64,000 bases of DNA from an uncultured Aquimarina sp. (GCA_947503835.1 CANNFM010000011.1:154629-218628), one strand, 5' to 3'. Positions 52,919 through 61,682 are shown, counted from the stretch's first letter. Translations and numbers: made by a program. The notes: generated by a model from the letters alone, not told the origin.

Positions 52919-53689
52919 TTATATTTTTGTGATGTATTGAAGATCGAGTACTTCTGGATTGATTTCGGGTAAGGATTTTTTATAGTAAAAATCAATAATT
53001 TGGTTTTCTAAGTAAGGTTTAATTTTTCCGATATTATTTTCATTATATAGTCTATAGACATGCACAGCTTCTGTTTTTTTGAAAGCTTTCATAAGTTCAT
53101 CTGGATGCTTAACAATATCGAAGCTTTTATACTTCTCAAACTTTTTCTTCATCCATCGGTGACACAATAATTTGGTTTGACTATCCTGAAGATCCTTTTT
53201 TAGTTGATCAAATCTCTCGATGTCTGAAAAATCTTCTTTTAATGCACGATCCAGTGCCACTTTAGCTTTTGTGAATTGTCTTTCAAATTTGAAATCAACT
53301 ACATGTATATCTTTTTTTACTTTTCTAACCGCTTCATGAAGTGCGTTTTCGTAAACATTGGCAAAATCTTCATAATTATATAATGCGTCTAAGAACGTAA
53401 TCGCATGTTTTTTATAATATTTGGGTATCGGTTGTTTCTTGGTGGTTACAAAAAGCGAAGTAAGTTCTTCTTCAATGTCTTCAGGGATATCTACAAATTT
53501 TGAATCGTTTTTTAATGCTCTTAACTGTCCATTTATCTGAAGTTTGGTCCCTTTATATAATTCTGATTTGTACTTAAATCTATATCTATTAGGAGAATCA
53601 TTTTCATCATACTGAGCACTACCTTTATGCACCATCATTAGTGTAATAAGGCATAATAAGAAATTTATATGTCGTAATTTGGTAAGCAA
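52919..53689 (-). CDS. Exported protein of unknown function
   Basis: This is a 256-aa protein with a signal peptide (about 1-25, ending KGSA). The rest is Lys-rich and alternates helices and strands, with no motif I recognise. It is transcribed alone, and its upstream region contains the palindromic element at 53822-54029. Confidence 0.55.
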   Translation of the reverse strand: MLTKLRHINFLLCLITLMMVHKGSAQYDENDSPNRYRFKYKSELYKGTKLQINGQLRALKNDSKFVDIPEDIEEELTSLFVTTKKQPIPKYYKKHAITFLDALYNYEDFANVYENALHEAVRKVKKDIHVVDFKFERQFTKAKVALDRALKEDFSDIERFDQLKKDLQDSQTKLLCHRWMKKKFEKYKSFDIVKHPDELMKAFKKTEAVHVYRLYNENNIGKIKPYLENQIIDFYYKKSLPEINPEVLDLQYITKI

Positions 53690-53821
53690 AAGCCTTTATT
53701 ATTTGATTTTATGTGAGTGTAACAAAAATACAATAAAGTAATTTAACGTATTATGTAATAATATTGTTATACAAAACACAAAAAATTGATAATTAGTTAC
53801 AATAAAGAATTATATTTTTAT

Positions 53822-54029
53822 AGATATTAACCCATTGTGCATTTAGATATTTTTTAACCAAACTCCGTCAATTCGAGTGCTTCGACTTTAGGAGAAGTGT
53901 ATCGAGAATAGGATTATTGGTTAAAAAAAGCTATTCTCGATACATTTTGTCTTCATTTCATTACGCAAAATACTCGAATTGACGCTTTTTTTGTAATGAT
54001 TTTCCCAAATGCACAACGGGTAGATATTA
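53822..54029. mobile_element. Probable MITE with terminal inverted repeats and 8-bp target duplication
   Basis: The element (53830-54021) starts ACCCATTGTGCATTT and ends AAATGCACAACGGGT, a 15-bp terminal inverted repeat with one mismatch. Direct repeats AGATATTA flank it (53822-53829 and 54022-54029). Inside are nested inverted repeats: GTCAATTCGAGT / ACTCGAATTGAC, and TGTATCGAGAATAG / CTATTCTCGATACA. No ORF is present. The AC ends and 3-9 bp duplication would fit the IS982 family, but that is inference. Confidence 0.75.
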
Positions 54030-54497
54030 TTTTTTAATTTCTGCTACTTCTTGAGGTGTTACCATGGTATTCTGGGTATTACCCCAGCTATTCATAATAT
54101 AATTCATTACGTCCGCAATTTCTTCATCTTCTAATCCAAATGATGTCATGGCACTGTTGTAGGGCTTTCCATTCACTTGTATTGGACCATTTAATCCATA
54201 TTTAATTGAATGAATACTTTCTTTTCGTTTATCGACTAACCAATTTGATCCGGCTAAAGGAGGGTATATTTTTGGAGTCCCTTTTCCGTCTGGTAAATGG
54301 CATTGCATGCAAAAATCGGTATATATTTCTCTTCCTCGGGTTATGCTCTCTGTTAATTTATGATCCTGAATCTCTAAAGCAAGATAAGGTGTGTATTCAG
54401 TTTTTGATTTTCCTTTCTGGGCTGTAATAGAAATGCTTATAATTAGTACAGTTATTTCTAATAAAAAGAGGCGTTTTATATGTTTCTTTATTTGCAT
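54027..54497 (-). CDS. Secreted c-type cytochrome
   Basis: This is a 156-aa protein with a signal peptide (about 1-27). The heme-binding CxxCH is in DFCMQCHLPDGKG, and a candidate axial Met follows in SAMTSFG. It would carry electrons in the periplasm, possibly from the adjacent sugar dehydrogenase 13 bp upstream. The stop codon lies in the right-hand copy of the target duplication of the MITE. Confidence 0.85.
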   Translation of the reverse strand: MQIKKHIKRLFLLEITVLIISISITAQKGKSKTEYTPYLALEIQDHKLTESITRGREIYTDFCMQCHLPDGKGTPKIYPPLAGSNWLVDKRKESIHSIKYGLNGPIQVNGKPYNSAMTSFGLEDEEIADVMNYIMNSWGNTQNTMVTPQEVAEIKK

Positions 54498-54510
54498 TGA
54501 AAGTGCTGTG

Positions 54511-55626
54511 TTAGTTAGGAATTATTTTTACAATGCCCATATTTTCAATAGCAACATAGATAAAGCCATCTGGTCCTTGTCTCACATTACGAACTCGCCC
54601 CATGCCGTCCAGTAATTTTTTTCTTCCAGTAATTTTGTTGTTAGTCAATTCTACCAATTCGAGGTACTGAAATTTTAACGAACCCACGAGCAGATCGTTT
54701 TTCCAATCAGGGTATTTGTTACTGGTTATAAAATCCATTCCACTTGGTGCTATAGATGGAGTCCAGTAATACAAAGGCTGTTCCATACCCTCCTTTTTCG
54801 TGATATTTGTTATAGAAGTGCCACTATAATTCAAACCGTATGTTATTATCGGCCATCCATAGTTTGCGCCTTTTTTTATAGAGTTAATTTCATCACCACC
54901 TTTGGGGCCATGTTCATGGATCCAAATAGTACCATTGGGATGTATTGCCATTCCTTGTGGATTGCGATGACCATAAGAAAAGATCGCCTTTTTTGCCCCC
55001 TTCTTGTCTATAAAAGGATTGTCTTTTGGGATACTACCGTCGTCATTAAGGCGGTATATTTTCCCACCATCTTTAGTAATGTCCTGGGGATTTACATCTC
55101 GATTTCCTCGATCTCCGATGCAAAAATAGAGGTGGCCATCCTTATCAAATTCTATCCGAGAACCAAAATGATGACCACGCGTAGTGTTAGGAGTTCCTTT
55201 ATATAATTTTTCGATGGTTGTTAATGTATTGTTTTCGAGTTTGGCTCTAATCAATGCTGTATTACCACCTTTTTCCATACCTTCTTTTGAAGAATAGGTG
55301 ATGTAGATCCATCCATTTTCTTTATATTTTGGATGTAGTTCTATATCCAATAACCCACCTTGGTTTCTATTATAAACTTCAGGAACATTTTTTACAAGGG
55401 TCTTGTTACCGTTTTTGAAATGAATAAGTTGTCCGCTCTTTTCGGTTATGAGCATACTGTTATCTGGTAACCAAACCATTCCCCATGGAATCTGCAAGTC
55501 AGGAACAACCAATTCTGTAGTGTAATTTTTAGGATCGGGTTCTAAAGTGATATCATTTTTCTTTTCTTGAGCACAGGATAGCGTAGTGAAAAAGATTAAA
55601 GTCATTGAAAAAATAAAGCGCTTCAT
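54511..55626 (-). CDS. PQQ-dependent sugar dehydrogenase-like lipoprotein
   Basis: This is a 371-aa protein from ATG 55626, with a lipoprotein signal (LIFFTTLSC). The beta-propeller motifs LPDNSMLITEKSG, GGLLDIELHPKY, RGHHFGSRIEFDKDGHLYFCIGDRG and SYGHRNPQGMAIHPNGTIWIHEHGPKGGDE match soluble aldose sugar dehydrogenases. It would oxidise sugars with PQQ and pass electrons to the co-transcribed cytochrome. Confidence 0.87.
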   Translation of the reverse strand: MKRFIFSMTLIFFTTLSCAQEKKNDITLEPDPKNYTTELVVPDLQIPWGMVWLPDNSMLITEKSGQLIHFKNGNKTLVKNVPEVYNRNQGGLLDIELHPKYKENGWIYITYSSKEGMEKGGNTALIRAKLENNTLTTIEKLYKGTPNTTRGHHFGSRIEFDKDGHLYFCIGDRGNRDVNPQDITKDGGKIYRLNDDGSIPKDNPFIDKKGAKKAIFSYGHRNPQGMAIHPNGTIWIHEHGPKGGDEINSIKKGANYGWPIITYGLNYSGTSITNITKKEGMEQPLYYWTPSIAPSGMDFITSNKYPDWKNDLLVGSLKFQYLELVELTNNKITGRKKLLDGMGRVRNVRQGPDGFIYVAIENMGIVKIIPN

Positions 55627-55830
55627 GAATCTGATGTTTACATGTGAAAAATACAAAGAAATACGACGTTATATTCTATAATTTATGTTAATCCCAGGAT
55701 AGGGTTAAAGATGGTTAGCTCAAAAATTATGAGAACATAAATTTGGATATATTGTATAAAGGATAAGGGATTATCGATGCTCAAATCTAATAACGAGTTA
55801 TATAAGTATCAGATAATGTTTAGCAAATAA

Positions 55831-55860
55831 AAAATCCAATCACGAAAGTGATTGGATTTT
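55831..55860 (-). terminator. Hairpin terminator after tRNA fragment
   Basis: 13-bp arms AAAATCCAATCAC / GTGATTGGATTTT surround a 4-nt loop, with an extended T-run on either strand. It lies just downstream of the tRNA-Pro 3' end on the minus strand and looks like the original tRNA terminator. Confidence 0.75.
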
Positions 55861-55862
55861 TT

Positions 55863-55890
55863 TGGTCGGGGTGGCAGGATTCGAACCTGC
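55863..55890 (-). pseudogene. tRNA-Pro 3' fragment (probable attachment-site scar)
   Basis: The minus strand reads a complete T arm (GCAGG TTCGAAT CCTGC), acceptor 3' strand CACCCCG, discriminator A and CCA. The acceptor suits bacterial tRNA-Pro. No D arm, anticodon arm or 5' acceptor strand (CGGGGTG) is found upstream on that strand, so only 28 nt remain. Integrases that target tRNA 3' ends leave such a partial copy at one border. Confidence 0.75.
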
Positions 55891-56078
55891 TACTTTTCCC
55901 ATATATTTATACTATTATTTGACGTTTTCAGCGCAGCAAATATACAACACATCGGGATTTCTGCAAGTATATCAAGATTTTTTTTAGGTATTTTTTATGA
56001 CACATTTTAAACTTTTTACTGACTACTACTGACTACTTTATAAAATTTTGATAATCAGTGTTTTAAAATCAATTTTGA
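55891..56078. other. Non-coding region next to the tRNA scar, with TGACTACT repeats
   Basis: This AT-rich stretch has three copies of TGACTACT (56020-56027, 56030-56037 and 56076-56083, the last reaching into the neighbouring ORF). They may be integrase arm-type binding sites, but no integrase gene is visible in the window. Confidence 0.4.
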
Positions 56079-56297
56079 CTACTTGGGCATAGGGAATCGA
56101 GTCTTTAAAGCACTTTCGAATTCCCAAATCTCAAATACATTTTCTAATGAAATATCATAATCTGGATATGCGTAATTATCCATTGAAACTCTTATAAGTT
56201 TATTCTCTTCGTCAAACGCTGTTATTCTTCTAAAGATGATCTTATGTTCAAGAACTATAATGTATATTCTGTTTAAATTAAAGAACTGAAAACACAT
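56079..56297 (-). CDS. Small ORF of unknown function, possibly a gene remnant
   Basis: This 72-aa ORF begins MCFQFFNLNRIYIIVLEHKI and ends FESALKTRFPMPK. In the same frame an upstream stop (TAA at about 56309) follows another short open segment starting ATG (MNDTYRF), so the present ORF may be the end of a broken gene. The strand-like N-terminus recalls the end of S24/LexA-like regulators in phage-type elements, but this is weak. Confidence 0.4.
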   Translation of the reverse strand: MCFQFFNLNRIYIIVLEHKIIFRRITAFDEENKLIRVSMDNYAYPDYDISLENVFEIWEFESALKTRFPMPK

Positions 56298-56384
56298 ATT
56301 ACCAGTTTAAAAGCGATATGTGTCATTCATGGGATTGATGATTATCCCGTGTACTTACTTAGGGGGAAAACACTTTTGGTTCTA

Positions 56385-56642
56385 ATGGCTAACGAGTTGC
56401 AAGAAGAGAATAAGTTTCGATTGCCATATGGGATGAAACGGAAATTAAAAAAACTTCCTTTAAAAGAAAGGGTTGGGATCGAATCCATTTTGTTTAAAGA
56501 TACGGATCAAGAACTGAAGGAATTGCTGACCAGAATGAAGAAGCGTAAAAACAAGTTTATATATGGCATTGAAACACAAAGAAATCAAAAAAAGAAAGGG
56601 CAAGAAAAGAAACCGATCAGGTCAAAACCCACAACCTCTTAA
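56385..56642 (+). CDS. Small basic ORF upstream of the VapE remnant
   Basis: This is 85 aa from ATG 56385; a GTG at 56349 would add 12 residues. It is highly charged and helical (MKRKLKKLPLKERVGIES, then KKRKNKF) and ends in a basic tail overlapping the VapE-like gene by 80 bp in another frame. I do not recognise it. Position and character suit a small mobile-element gene. Confidence 0.4.
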   Translation: MANELQEENKFRLPYGMKRKLKKLPLKERVGIESILFKDTDQELKELLTRMKKRKNKFIYGIETQRNQKKKGQEKKPIRSKPTTS

Positions 56643-57110
56643 TGATATTACCCAACTCAAAGATTATTTAAATCTACATTACGAAGTACGACACAATAGG
56701 CTTACGTATAATATTGAGATCAGATCCTTCGAAGAAAAAACCTTTTTCGAGTTATGGATGATTTTATCTTTAACGATATGTATCTGGACCTACGCGAGAA
56801 AGGATACAATTATAGTGCTGCAATGCTAGAACGATTATTAAAATCAAGCTATGCGGTTGCCTATAACCCAGTAAGAGACTATTTTTAAGGATTGCCTGCA
56901 TACGATGGTAAGGATTATATCAAAGAGCTGGCAGATACTGTTGAAATAGAAGACCTGAGTGCTGACGGGATTCATCTCAAAGATCTTTGGGTTCCCTACC
57001 TTAAAAAATGGTTAGTGGCTAGTGTGGCAACCGTACTGGGTAGAGGGAACAATCATACCTGCTTAATTTTGGTAGGAGCTCAGGGAAAAGGAAAAACTAC
57101 CTGGCTTAAC
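56563..57110 (+). pseudogene. VapE-like / phage primase-helicase fragment
   Basis: Translated pieces give LKDYLNLHYEVRHNRL, then after a frame change DDFIFNDMYLDLREKGYNYS, then GLPAYDGKDYIKELADTVE and a Walker A (VGAQGKGKTTWLN). This is the N-terminal part of a Bacteroidota VapE-family protein. There are three lesions: a frameshift near 56752 (probably one A lost in TTAATGGAT), an in-frame TAA at 56886, and truncation just after the P-loop at about 57110. There it joins an unrelated, inverted gene fragment. It cannot be functional. Confidence 0.75.
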
Positions 57111-57118
57111 ATAGAAAC

Positions 57119-57423
57119 TCACGTTAAATACGTTAATGCTGTATTAGCACTTAAGTCCAAGTTAGTAATATTATTATTAAAACACTCCAATCTGGTTAAT
57201 GATACAAAATCCTGAATCCCGGTAAGGTCTGAAATCTCATCGAAGACGACCCATAATTCGGTTACTCCTGCAATATTTGCAGTAGGGATTTGTCCATCAT
57301 TTGCGATGTCGTCATATGCGGCTAAAGCGGCTTCAAAATTTGCATCTGGAATTGCCGTGTATTGGGCATAGGATGAAAACTAAATACTAATAAAAAAACG
57401 AAGTAGAATAATCTTATTTTCAA
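57119..57423 (-). pseudogene. N-terminal fragment of a leucine-rich-repeat surface protein
   Basis: From a TTG at 57423 the reading gives a signal peptide (IRLFYFVFLLVFS). After a one-base loss in a T run near 57382 it continues as SYAQYTAIPDANFEAAL, ITDLTGIQDF-like residues (ISDLTGIQDFVSL) and an LRR unit (NNNITNLDLSANTALTYL). It ends abruptly at 57119, where VapE-like sequence begins. It is the start of a Bacteroidota LRR protein, normally secreted by T9SS, cut by rearrangement. Its upstream leader is duplicated at 61150. Confidence 0.7.
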
Positions 57424-57434
57424 TATTTTAGGGG

Positions 57435-57525
57435 TTTATTAGGTATAGAGCATAATAATACTACAAATATTCGGCTTTACGATAGTTCTATATCTGATTT
57501 TAAGATAGTTTTAAGGAGTCATTTT
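57435..57525 (-). promoter_or_regulatory. 91-bp leader, copy 1
   Basis: This is about 92% identical (7 differences by eye) to 61150-61240. Like that copy it ends 11 bp before a start codon on the minus strand. It contains two direct repeats of ATATYCGG/ATATCTGA-(N)-TTTAMGATA type at 57467-57484 and 57490-57507, 23 bp apart. Confidence 0.6.
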
Positions 57526-57614
57526 AATAATGATGATGAGATTTATCATGGAAAATAGCTTCAAAAACATTTTGATACACCTTCGTGCCTCACGCCCTCG
57601 ATGTGACGTAATGT

Positions 57615-60600
57615 TTATTCAATCACCATTTTTTTGGTATCAAAGTTTTGGCCACCGATATACACGGTATAAAAGTAGGTTCCTTTTGCCAGACCACTAC
57701 TATTAATATTGATTTCTCCATCTCCACTTTCTTTTAATGATGTAGTAGATACAACCTGACCTAATATATTACTAAATACAATGGATGCATTCGTAATTCC
57801 TGCAGGCAAATAATACTTGATGGATGACGTCCCATTAAACGGATTAGGAATGTTTTGATATAAAATTGGAAATTCACCTTTATTGATCTGCCCCACAGCA
57901 TCATTCTCTAGGGCTTCGATGCGAGTTATTAAATTATCGATCTGCGTTTGTTGGGTTTCGATAAGTGTTTGTTGCGTGAGGTTTTCATCTTGAAGCGGTG
58001 CTAGAATTTCGGATAAATCTACCGATACAGAGTTTCCATTTTCGATAGCAATAGTCAACAAATTATTATCCAATGTGGCCGATGTAAGATTTTGACTATC
58101 CGTATTGGTGAATGCAGAAAGATTTACCGTATTACCTCCACTAATACTTAAACTTCCGTTATTAAAAGTTAAGGTTTGTGCATCGGTATTATCTAAATAA
58201 CTCGATAAATCAACTGTGGTAGCATCGTTAGACAAACTTAAAGTATTGCCAGATAGGTCCAAATCCTGATTATCAGTATTATCCAAATAGCCAGAAAGAT
58301 CGACAGTGGTCCCATCATTTGTCAAGCTTAATGTATTCCCCGTCAAATCCAAATCTTGTGCATCAGTATTATCCAAATATGCTGATAGATCAATAGTATC
58401 TGTTCCTCCCGAAATGCTTAATGTATTGGTAGCAAGTGACAACTCCTGATTATCGGTGTTATCCAAATAACCCGATAAATCTACCGTCGTTCCATCATTG
58501 GTTAGACTCAACGTATTTCCTGACAAATCCAAATCTTGTGCATCAGTATTGTCCAAATATGCTGATAGATCAATAGTATCTGTTCCTCCCGAAATGCTTA
58601 ATGTATTGGTAGCAAGTGACAACTCCTGATTATCGGTGTTATCCAAATAACCCGATAAATCTACTGTAGTACCATCATTGGTTAGACTCAACGTATTTCC
58701 TGACAAATCCAAATCTTGTGCATCAGTATTGTCTAGATATGTTGAAAGATCAACAGTCGCTGTTCCTCCAGAAATGCTTAATGTATTGGTAGCAAGTGAC
58801 AACTCCTGATTATCGGTGTTATCCAGATATCCCGATAAATCTACTGTAGTACCATCATTGGTTAAGCTCAACGTATTTCCTGACAAATCCAAATCTTGTG
58901 CATCAGTATTGTCCAAATATGCTGATAGATCAATAGTAGCTGTTCCGCCTGAAATGCTTAATGTATTTGTTGCCAATGACAGTTCTTGATTATCGGTTTG
59001 TGCTGTCCAGTTTAAAGCTCCAGAACCGTCTGTGGTTAACACTTGCGCCGAAGCACCATCTACAATAGGAAATTCGTATGCCCCCGCAATATTCAAGCTG
59101 TTAGCAATTTGCATTTTTCCCTCGGTACTAATTGCGGCCACTGGAGCTGCGTTATAAGGCCCCCATGTCCAACCATTATTAGCAGATGCACTCATAGAAG
59201 TTTTAATACTTACTCCTGTAACAGGCCCGTAACCATAGTTTGCACTTTCTCCATACGAAATTTTATATAGATCACCACCATTAAACTCTATTCCATTGGT
59301 TTCTCCATTATCAAAACGGATCACATTGTCTGCCATATTAAGCATGGTGGTCGCAGTATGATTCCCCAGATTATCTGCCACTGTGCTATTCCATTGGGTT
59401 CCATCCCAGGTTTGTAATGTTTTGAGCTCATTATCATACACCATTATTCCTTCATCAGAAGCAGCTAAACTGCTCCCAAGTGAAGTTCGCTGGGCCGTGG
59501 TCATACGGTTGATCAATAGTCCTTTATTGGTTCCGGTAAGATCCAGGGATGCATTAGCACTAGGTGCATCGGTGCCAATACCCACACTCACTGGATTAGT
59601 AGCTCCTCCCAATACCATAGTATTGGCAGTAGCTGCAGTTGCTCCATTTCCTATCGCAATGGCGTTATTACCACTTACAATAGCATTATATCCTATGGCA
59701 ATATTATTGGTCGCTTCTGTAGCCCCAGGTGTAGGACCACCTGGAGAACTATCTACCAGGTCGTTGGACGCTGCCCCGGTTCCTATAACGATAGCACCAT
59801 CGTTTTGAGCTACCGAATTGGCTCCTATGGCGATAGCTTCGGTATTATCGATATCTACTGCATTCCCGATACCAATGGCAAATGATTGACTGATATTGGT
59901 TTCATTACCCAAACCAATAGCATTATCTGCATTGGCATCCATATTAATTAAATGGCCTACTCCAACAGAGCTGGTTCCTCTCATATCATGATTTTGACCA
60001 ATAGAAATAGAATATTGTCCTTCATTACGTCCATTGTAACCCATCATAATTACATCATTTTGCCCGACATATGAGTTAGCCCCAATAAATGTAGTTCTAT
60101 ATCTTTGTGTGACATTAGAATCATTTCCTTTATAATCTGCAAAGGCACCCATACCCACATTATCTTCGCCCTCTCTGTTTGTAAATCCAGCCCGAAAACC
60201 TACATAGGTATTTCTATTTGCATCGTTTGTATTTTCGGTACGATTATTATCCCAACCTGCTTCGGCTCCTATAAAGGTATTATAATCCCCATATTCTGTA
60301 GCCGCTCCTGCAGAGGATCCAATCATCGTATTGTAAATCCCATTGCCTATATCAACTCCCGATGAATCCCCAACTGCAGTGTTATGATGTCCTTCTCTGA
60401 TTTTATGAAGAGATATACTACCTACTCCTGTATTTTTATATCCTCTAGTTCCTGTTCCTCCGACTACATCTCCAACACCTGATCGATTTCCGACAAATGT
60501 ATTTTCAGAACCCGTTGTATTGCCAAACCCTGCTCGTTCACCAATAAAGACATTTTTAGTCCCTGTGGTATTGTCTTCTCCTGAATTTGCGCCCATAAAG

Positions 60601-61139
60601 GTATTCTCAGACCCACTGGTATTGGACTTTCCGGATTCTGAACCTGCAAAGGTATTATTATTCCCACTGGTATTGGACGTTCCGGATTCTGAACCTGCAA
60701 AGGTATTATTATTCCCACTGGTATTGGACTTTCCGGATTCTGAACCTGCAAAGGTATTCCTAGACCCCCTGGTATTGGACTCTCCGGATTCTCTACCTAC
60801 AAAAGTATTTCTACTGCCTCTATCATTCACAGTTCCTGCTAAAAAACCAATAAAGGTATTAAAATTTCCTTCAACATTTTTATAACCAGCCCCGGCTCCA
60901 ATAAAAGTACTTCCAGAAACTAGATTATCTCTTCCTGCACCATACCCGACTAATGTAGTACCGTTCGCGGAGGTGAGTGCAGTTCCTGTACTATCACCAT
61001 ACATTGTATTGAAAATTCCTGTTGTAATGTTGACACCAGATCCAGTACCTGAGGTTTCATTAAAAAGGTCCTGCCCGTGTAAAAAAATGCTACCAAAAAA
61101 GAACAAGGTAGCAGTACTCCATAGTAATTTTGTTTTCAT
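57615..61139 (-). CDS. Large repetitive T9SS-secreted surface protein
   Basis: This is a 1174-aa protein with a signal peptide ending FLHG. Residues about 30-500 are short repeats of NTFxGxxSG type like trimeric adhesin head beta-rolls. A middle linker (about 500-720) recalls phage-tail/Chaperone-of-endosialidase-associated regions. About 720-1000 are 30-residue repeats alternating ELSLATNTLSISGG and DLDLSGNTLSLTNDG. A coiled coil lies at about 1055-1085, and the end is a type A T9SS sorting domain (IPNPFNGTSSIKYYLP, KGTYFYTVYIGG, KKMVIE). It is probably a surface adhesin or fibre. Confidence 0.82.
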   Translation of the reverse strand: MKTKLLWSTATLFFFGSIFLHGQDLFNETSGTGSGVNITTGIFNTMYGDSTGTALTSANGTTLVGYGAGRDNLVSGSTFIGAGAGYKNVEGNFNTFIGFLAGTVNDRGSRNTFVGRESGESNTRGSRNTFAGSESGKSNTSGNNNTFAGSESGTSNTSGNNNTFAGSESGKSNTSGSENTFMGANSGEDNTTGTKNVFIGERAGFGNTTGSENTFVGNRSGVGDVVGGTGTRGYKNTGVGSISLHKIREGHHNTAVGDSSGVDIGNGIYNTMIGSSAGAATEYGDYNTFIGAEAGWDNNRTENTNDANRNTYVGFRAGFTNREGEDNVGMGAFADYKGNDSNVTQRYRTTFIGANSYVGQNDVIMMGYNGRNEGQYSISIGQNHDMRGTSSVGVGHLINMDANADNAIGLGNETNISQSFAIGIGNAVDIDNTEAIAIGANSVAQNDGAIVIGTGAASNDLVDSSPGGPTPGATEATNNIAIGYNAIVSGNNAIAIGNGATAATANTMVLGGATNPVSVGIGTDAPSANASLDLTGTNKGLLINRMTTAQRTSLGSSLAASDEGIMVYDNELKTLQTWDGTQWNSTVADNLGNHTATTMLNMADNVIRFDNGETNGIEFNGGDLYKISYGESANYGYGPVTGVSIKTSMSASANNGWTWGPYNAAPVAAISTEGKMQIANSLNIAGAYEFPIVDGASAQVLTTDGSGALNWTAQTDNQELSLATNTLSISGGTATIDLSAYLDNTDAQDLDLSGNTLSLTNDGTTVDLSGYLDNTDNQELSLATNTLSISGGTATVDLSTYLDNTDAQDLDLSGNTLSLTNDGTTVDLSGYLDNTDNQELSLATNTLSISGGTDTIDLSAYLDNTDAQDLDLSGNTLSLTNDGTTVDLSGYLDNTDNQELSLATNTLSISGGTDTIDLSAYLDNTDAQDLDLTGNTLSLTNDGTTVDLSGYLDNTDNQDLDLSGNTLSLSNDATTVDLSSYLDNTDAQTLTFNNGSLSISGGNTVNLSAFTNTDSQNLTSATLDNNLLTIAIENGNSVSVDLSEILAPLQDENLTQQTLIETQQTQIDNLITRIEALENDAVGQINKGEFPILYQNIPNPFNGTSSIKYYLPAGITNASIVFSNILGQVVSTTSLKESGDGEININSSGLAKGTYFYTVYIGGQNFDTKKMVIE
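58171..58990 (-). repeat. 180-bp intragenic repeats in the surface-protein gene
   Basis: DNA units of 180 bp (two 30-residue motifs each) recur. The stretches beginning 58381 and 58561 are identical over most of their first line, and the units beginning near 58741 and 58921 differ at a few sites. High nucleotide identity marks recent expansion. Confidence 0.85.
60628..60795 (-). repeat. 48-bp intragenic repeats (SESG units)
   Basis: At least three 48-bp units carry the phrase CTGAACCTGCAAAGGTATT, each encoding a 16-residue SNTSGNNNTFAGSESG-type unit. Confidence 0.8.
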
Positions 61140-61149
61140 ATTCTATGAG

Positions 61150-61240
61150 TTTATTAGGTATAGAGCACAATTATACTACAAATATCTGGCTTTAAGATAG
61201 TTCTATATCTGATTTTAAGATAATTTTAAGGTGTCATTTT
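61150..61240 (-). promoter_or_regulatory. 91-bp leader, copy 2, with 23-bp-spaced direct repeats
   Basis: It lies 11 bp before the start of the 1174-aa protein gene. Two 18-bp direct repeats, ATATCTGGCTTTAAGATA (61182-61199) and ATATCTGATTTTAAGATA (61205-61222), have a 23-bp period, so they face nearly the same side of the helix. They look like operator half-sites. Confidence 0.6.
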
Positions 61241-61385
61241 GAGTAGAGGGATGAGTGGTGAGGGCGCTTCGCTGTGAGGAATGAGGGGGCTATTCTTCGA
61301 AAGCTTTGAGAGGTAATATATGTAAATGCTTCGACAGGTCTATATTAAGCTTGCCGAAACGCTCAGCATGACTACAGTAGTTTAC

Positions 61386-61595
61386 TTATGCCAATTCCCG
61401 AATATATTTTTCTAGCTCAATTTCTGATCGAACATTCATTTTCTTGCGAATGCGACGACGCATTGATTTTACAGAATCTGAAGATACGTTACGGATAGTC
61501 ATAATTTCTTTAATTGAAAGATTAAGACGTAAAAACGCACAAACTTCACGTTCGCCCTTGGTCAACTCGGAATAGGATTGTTGTAAGGTTATCAA
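61386..61595 (-). pseudogene. LuxR-type HTH fragment of a TPR regulator
   Basis: The 69-residue frame carries a complete LuxR/GerE helix-turn-helix (ELTKGEREVCAFLRLNLSIKE, then SSDSVKSMRRRIRKKM) ending at the natural stop. Bacteroidota regulators of this type normally have an N-terminal signal, TPRs, a transmembrane helix and this domain. Only the domain remains here, and the TPR start of such a gene lies at 61892-62110 on the same strand. A short functional DNA-binding protein cannot be excluded. Confidence 0.6.
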
Positions 61596-61682
61596 AGTTT
61601 TTGTTTAACCGTCCAACTTTTTGGGTTCAGTACATGACAGAGTGGTTTTATAGTTTAACAGTATCATTAGTTTATACAAACA

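Noticed and set aside
55863..55940. Complete tRNA gene
   Set aside because: The T arm and acceptor 3' strand are perfect, but the D arm, anticodon arm and 5' acceptor strand are missing.
59043..60885. Plus-strand ORFs opposite the 1174-aa gene
   Set aside because: They follow the repeat structure of the real gene on the other strand and have no recognisable protein features.
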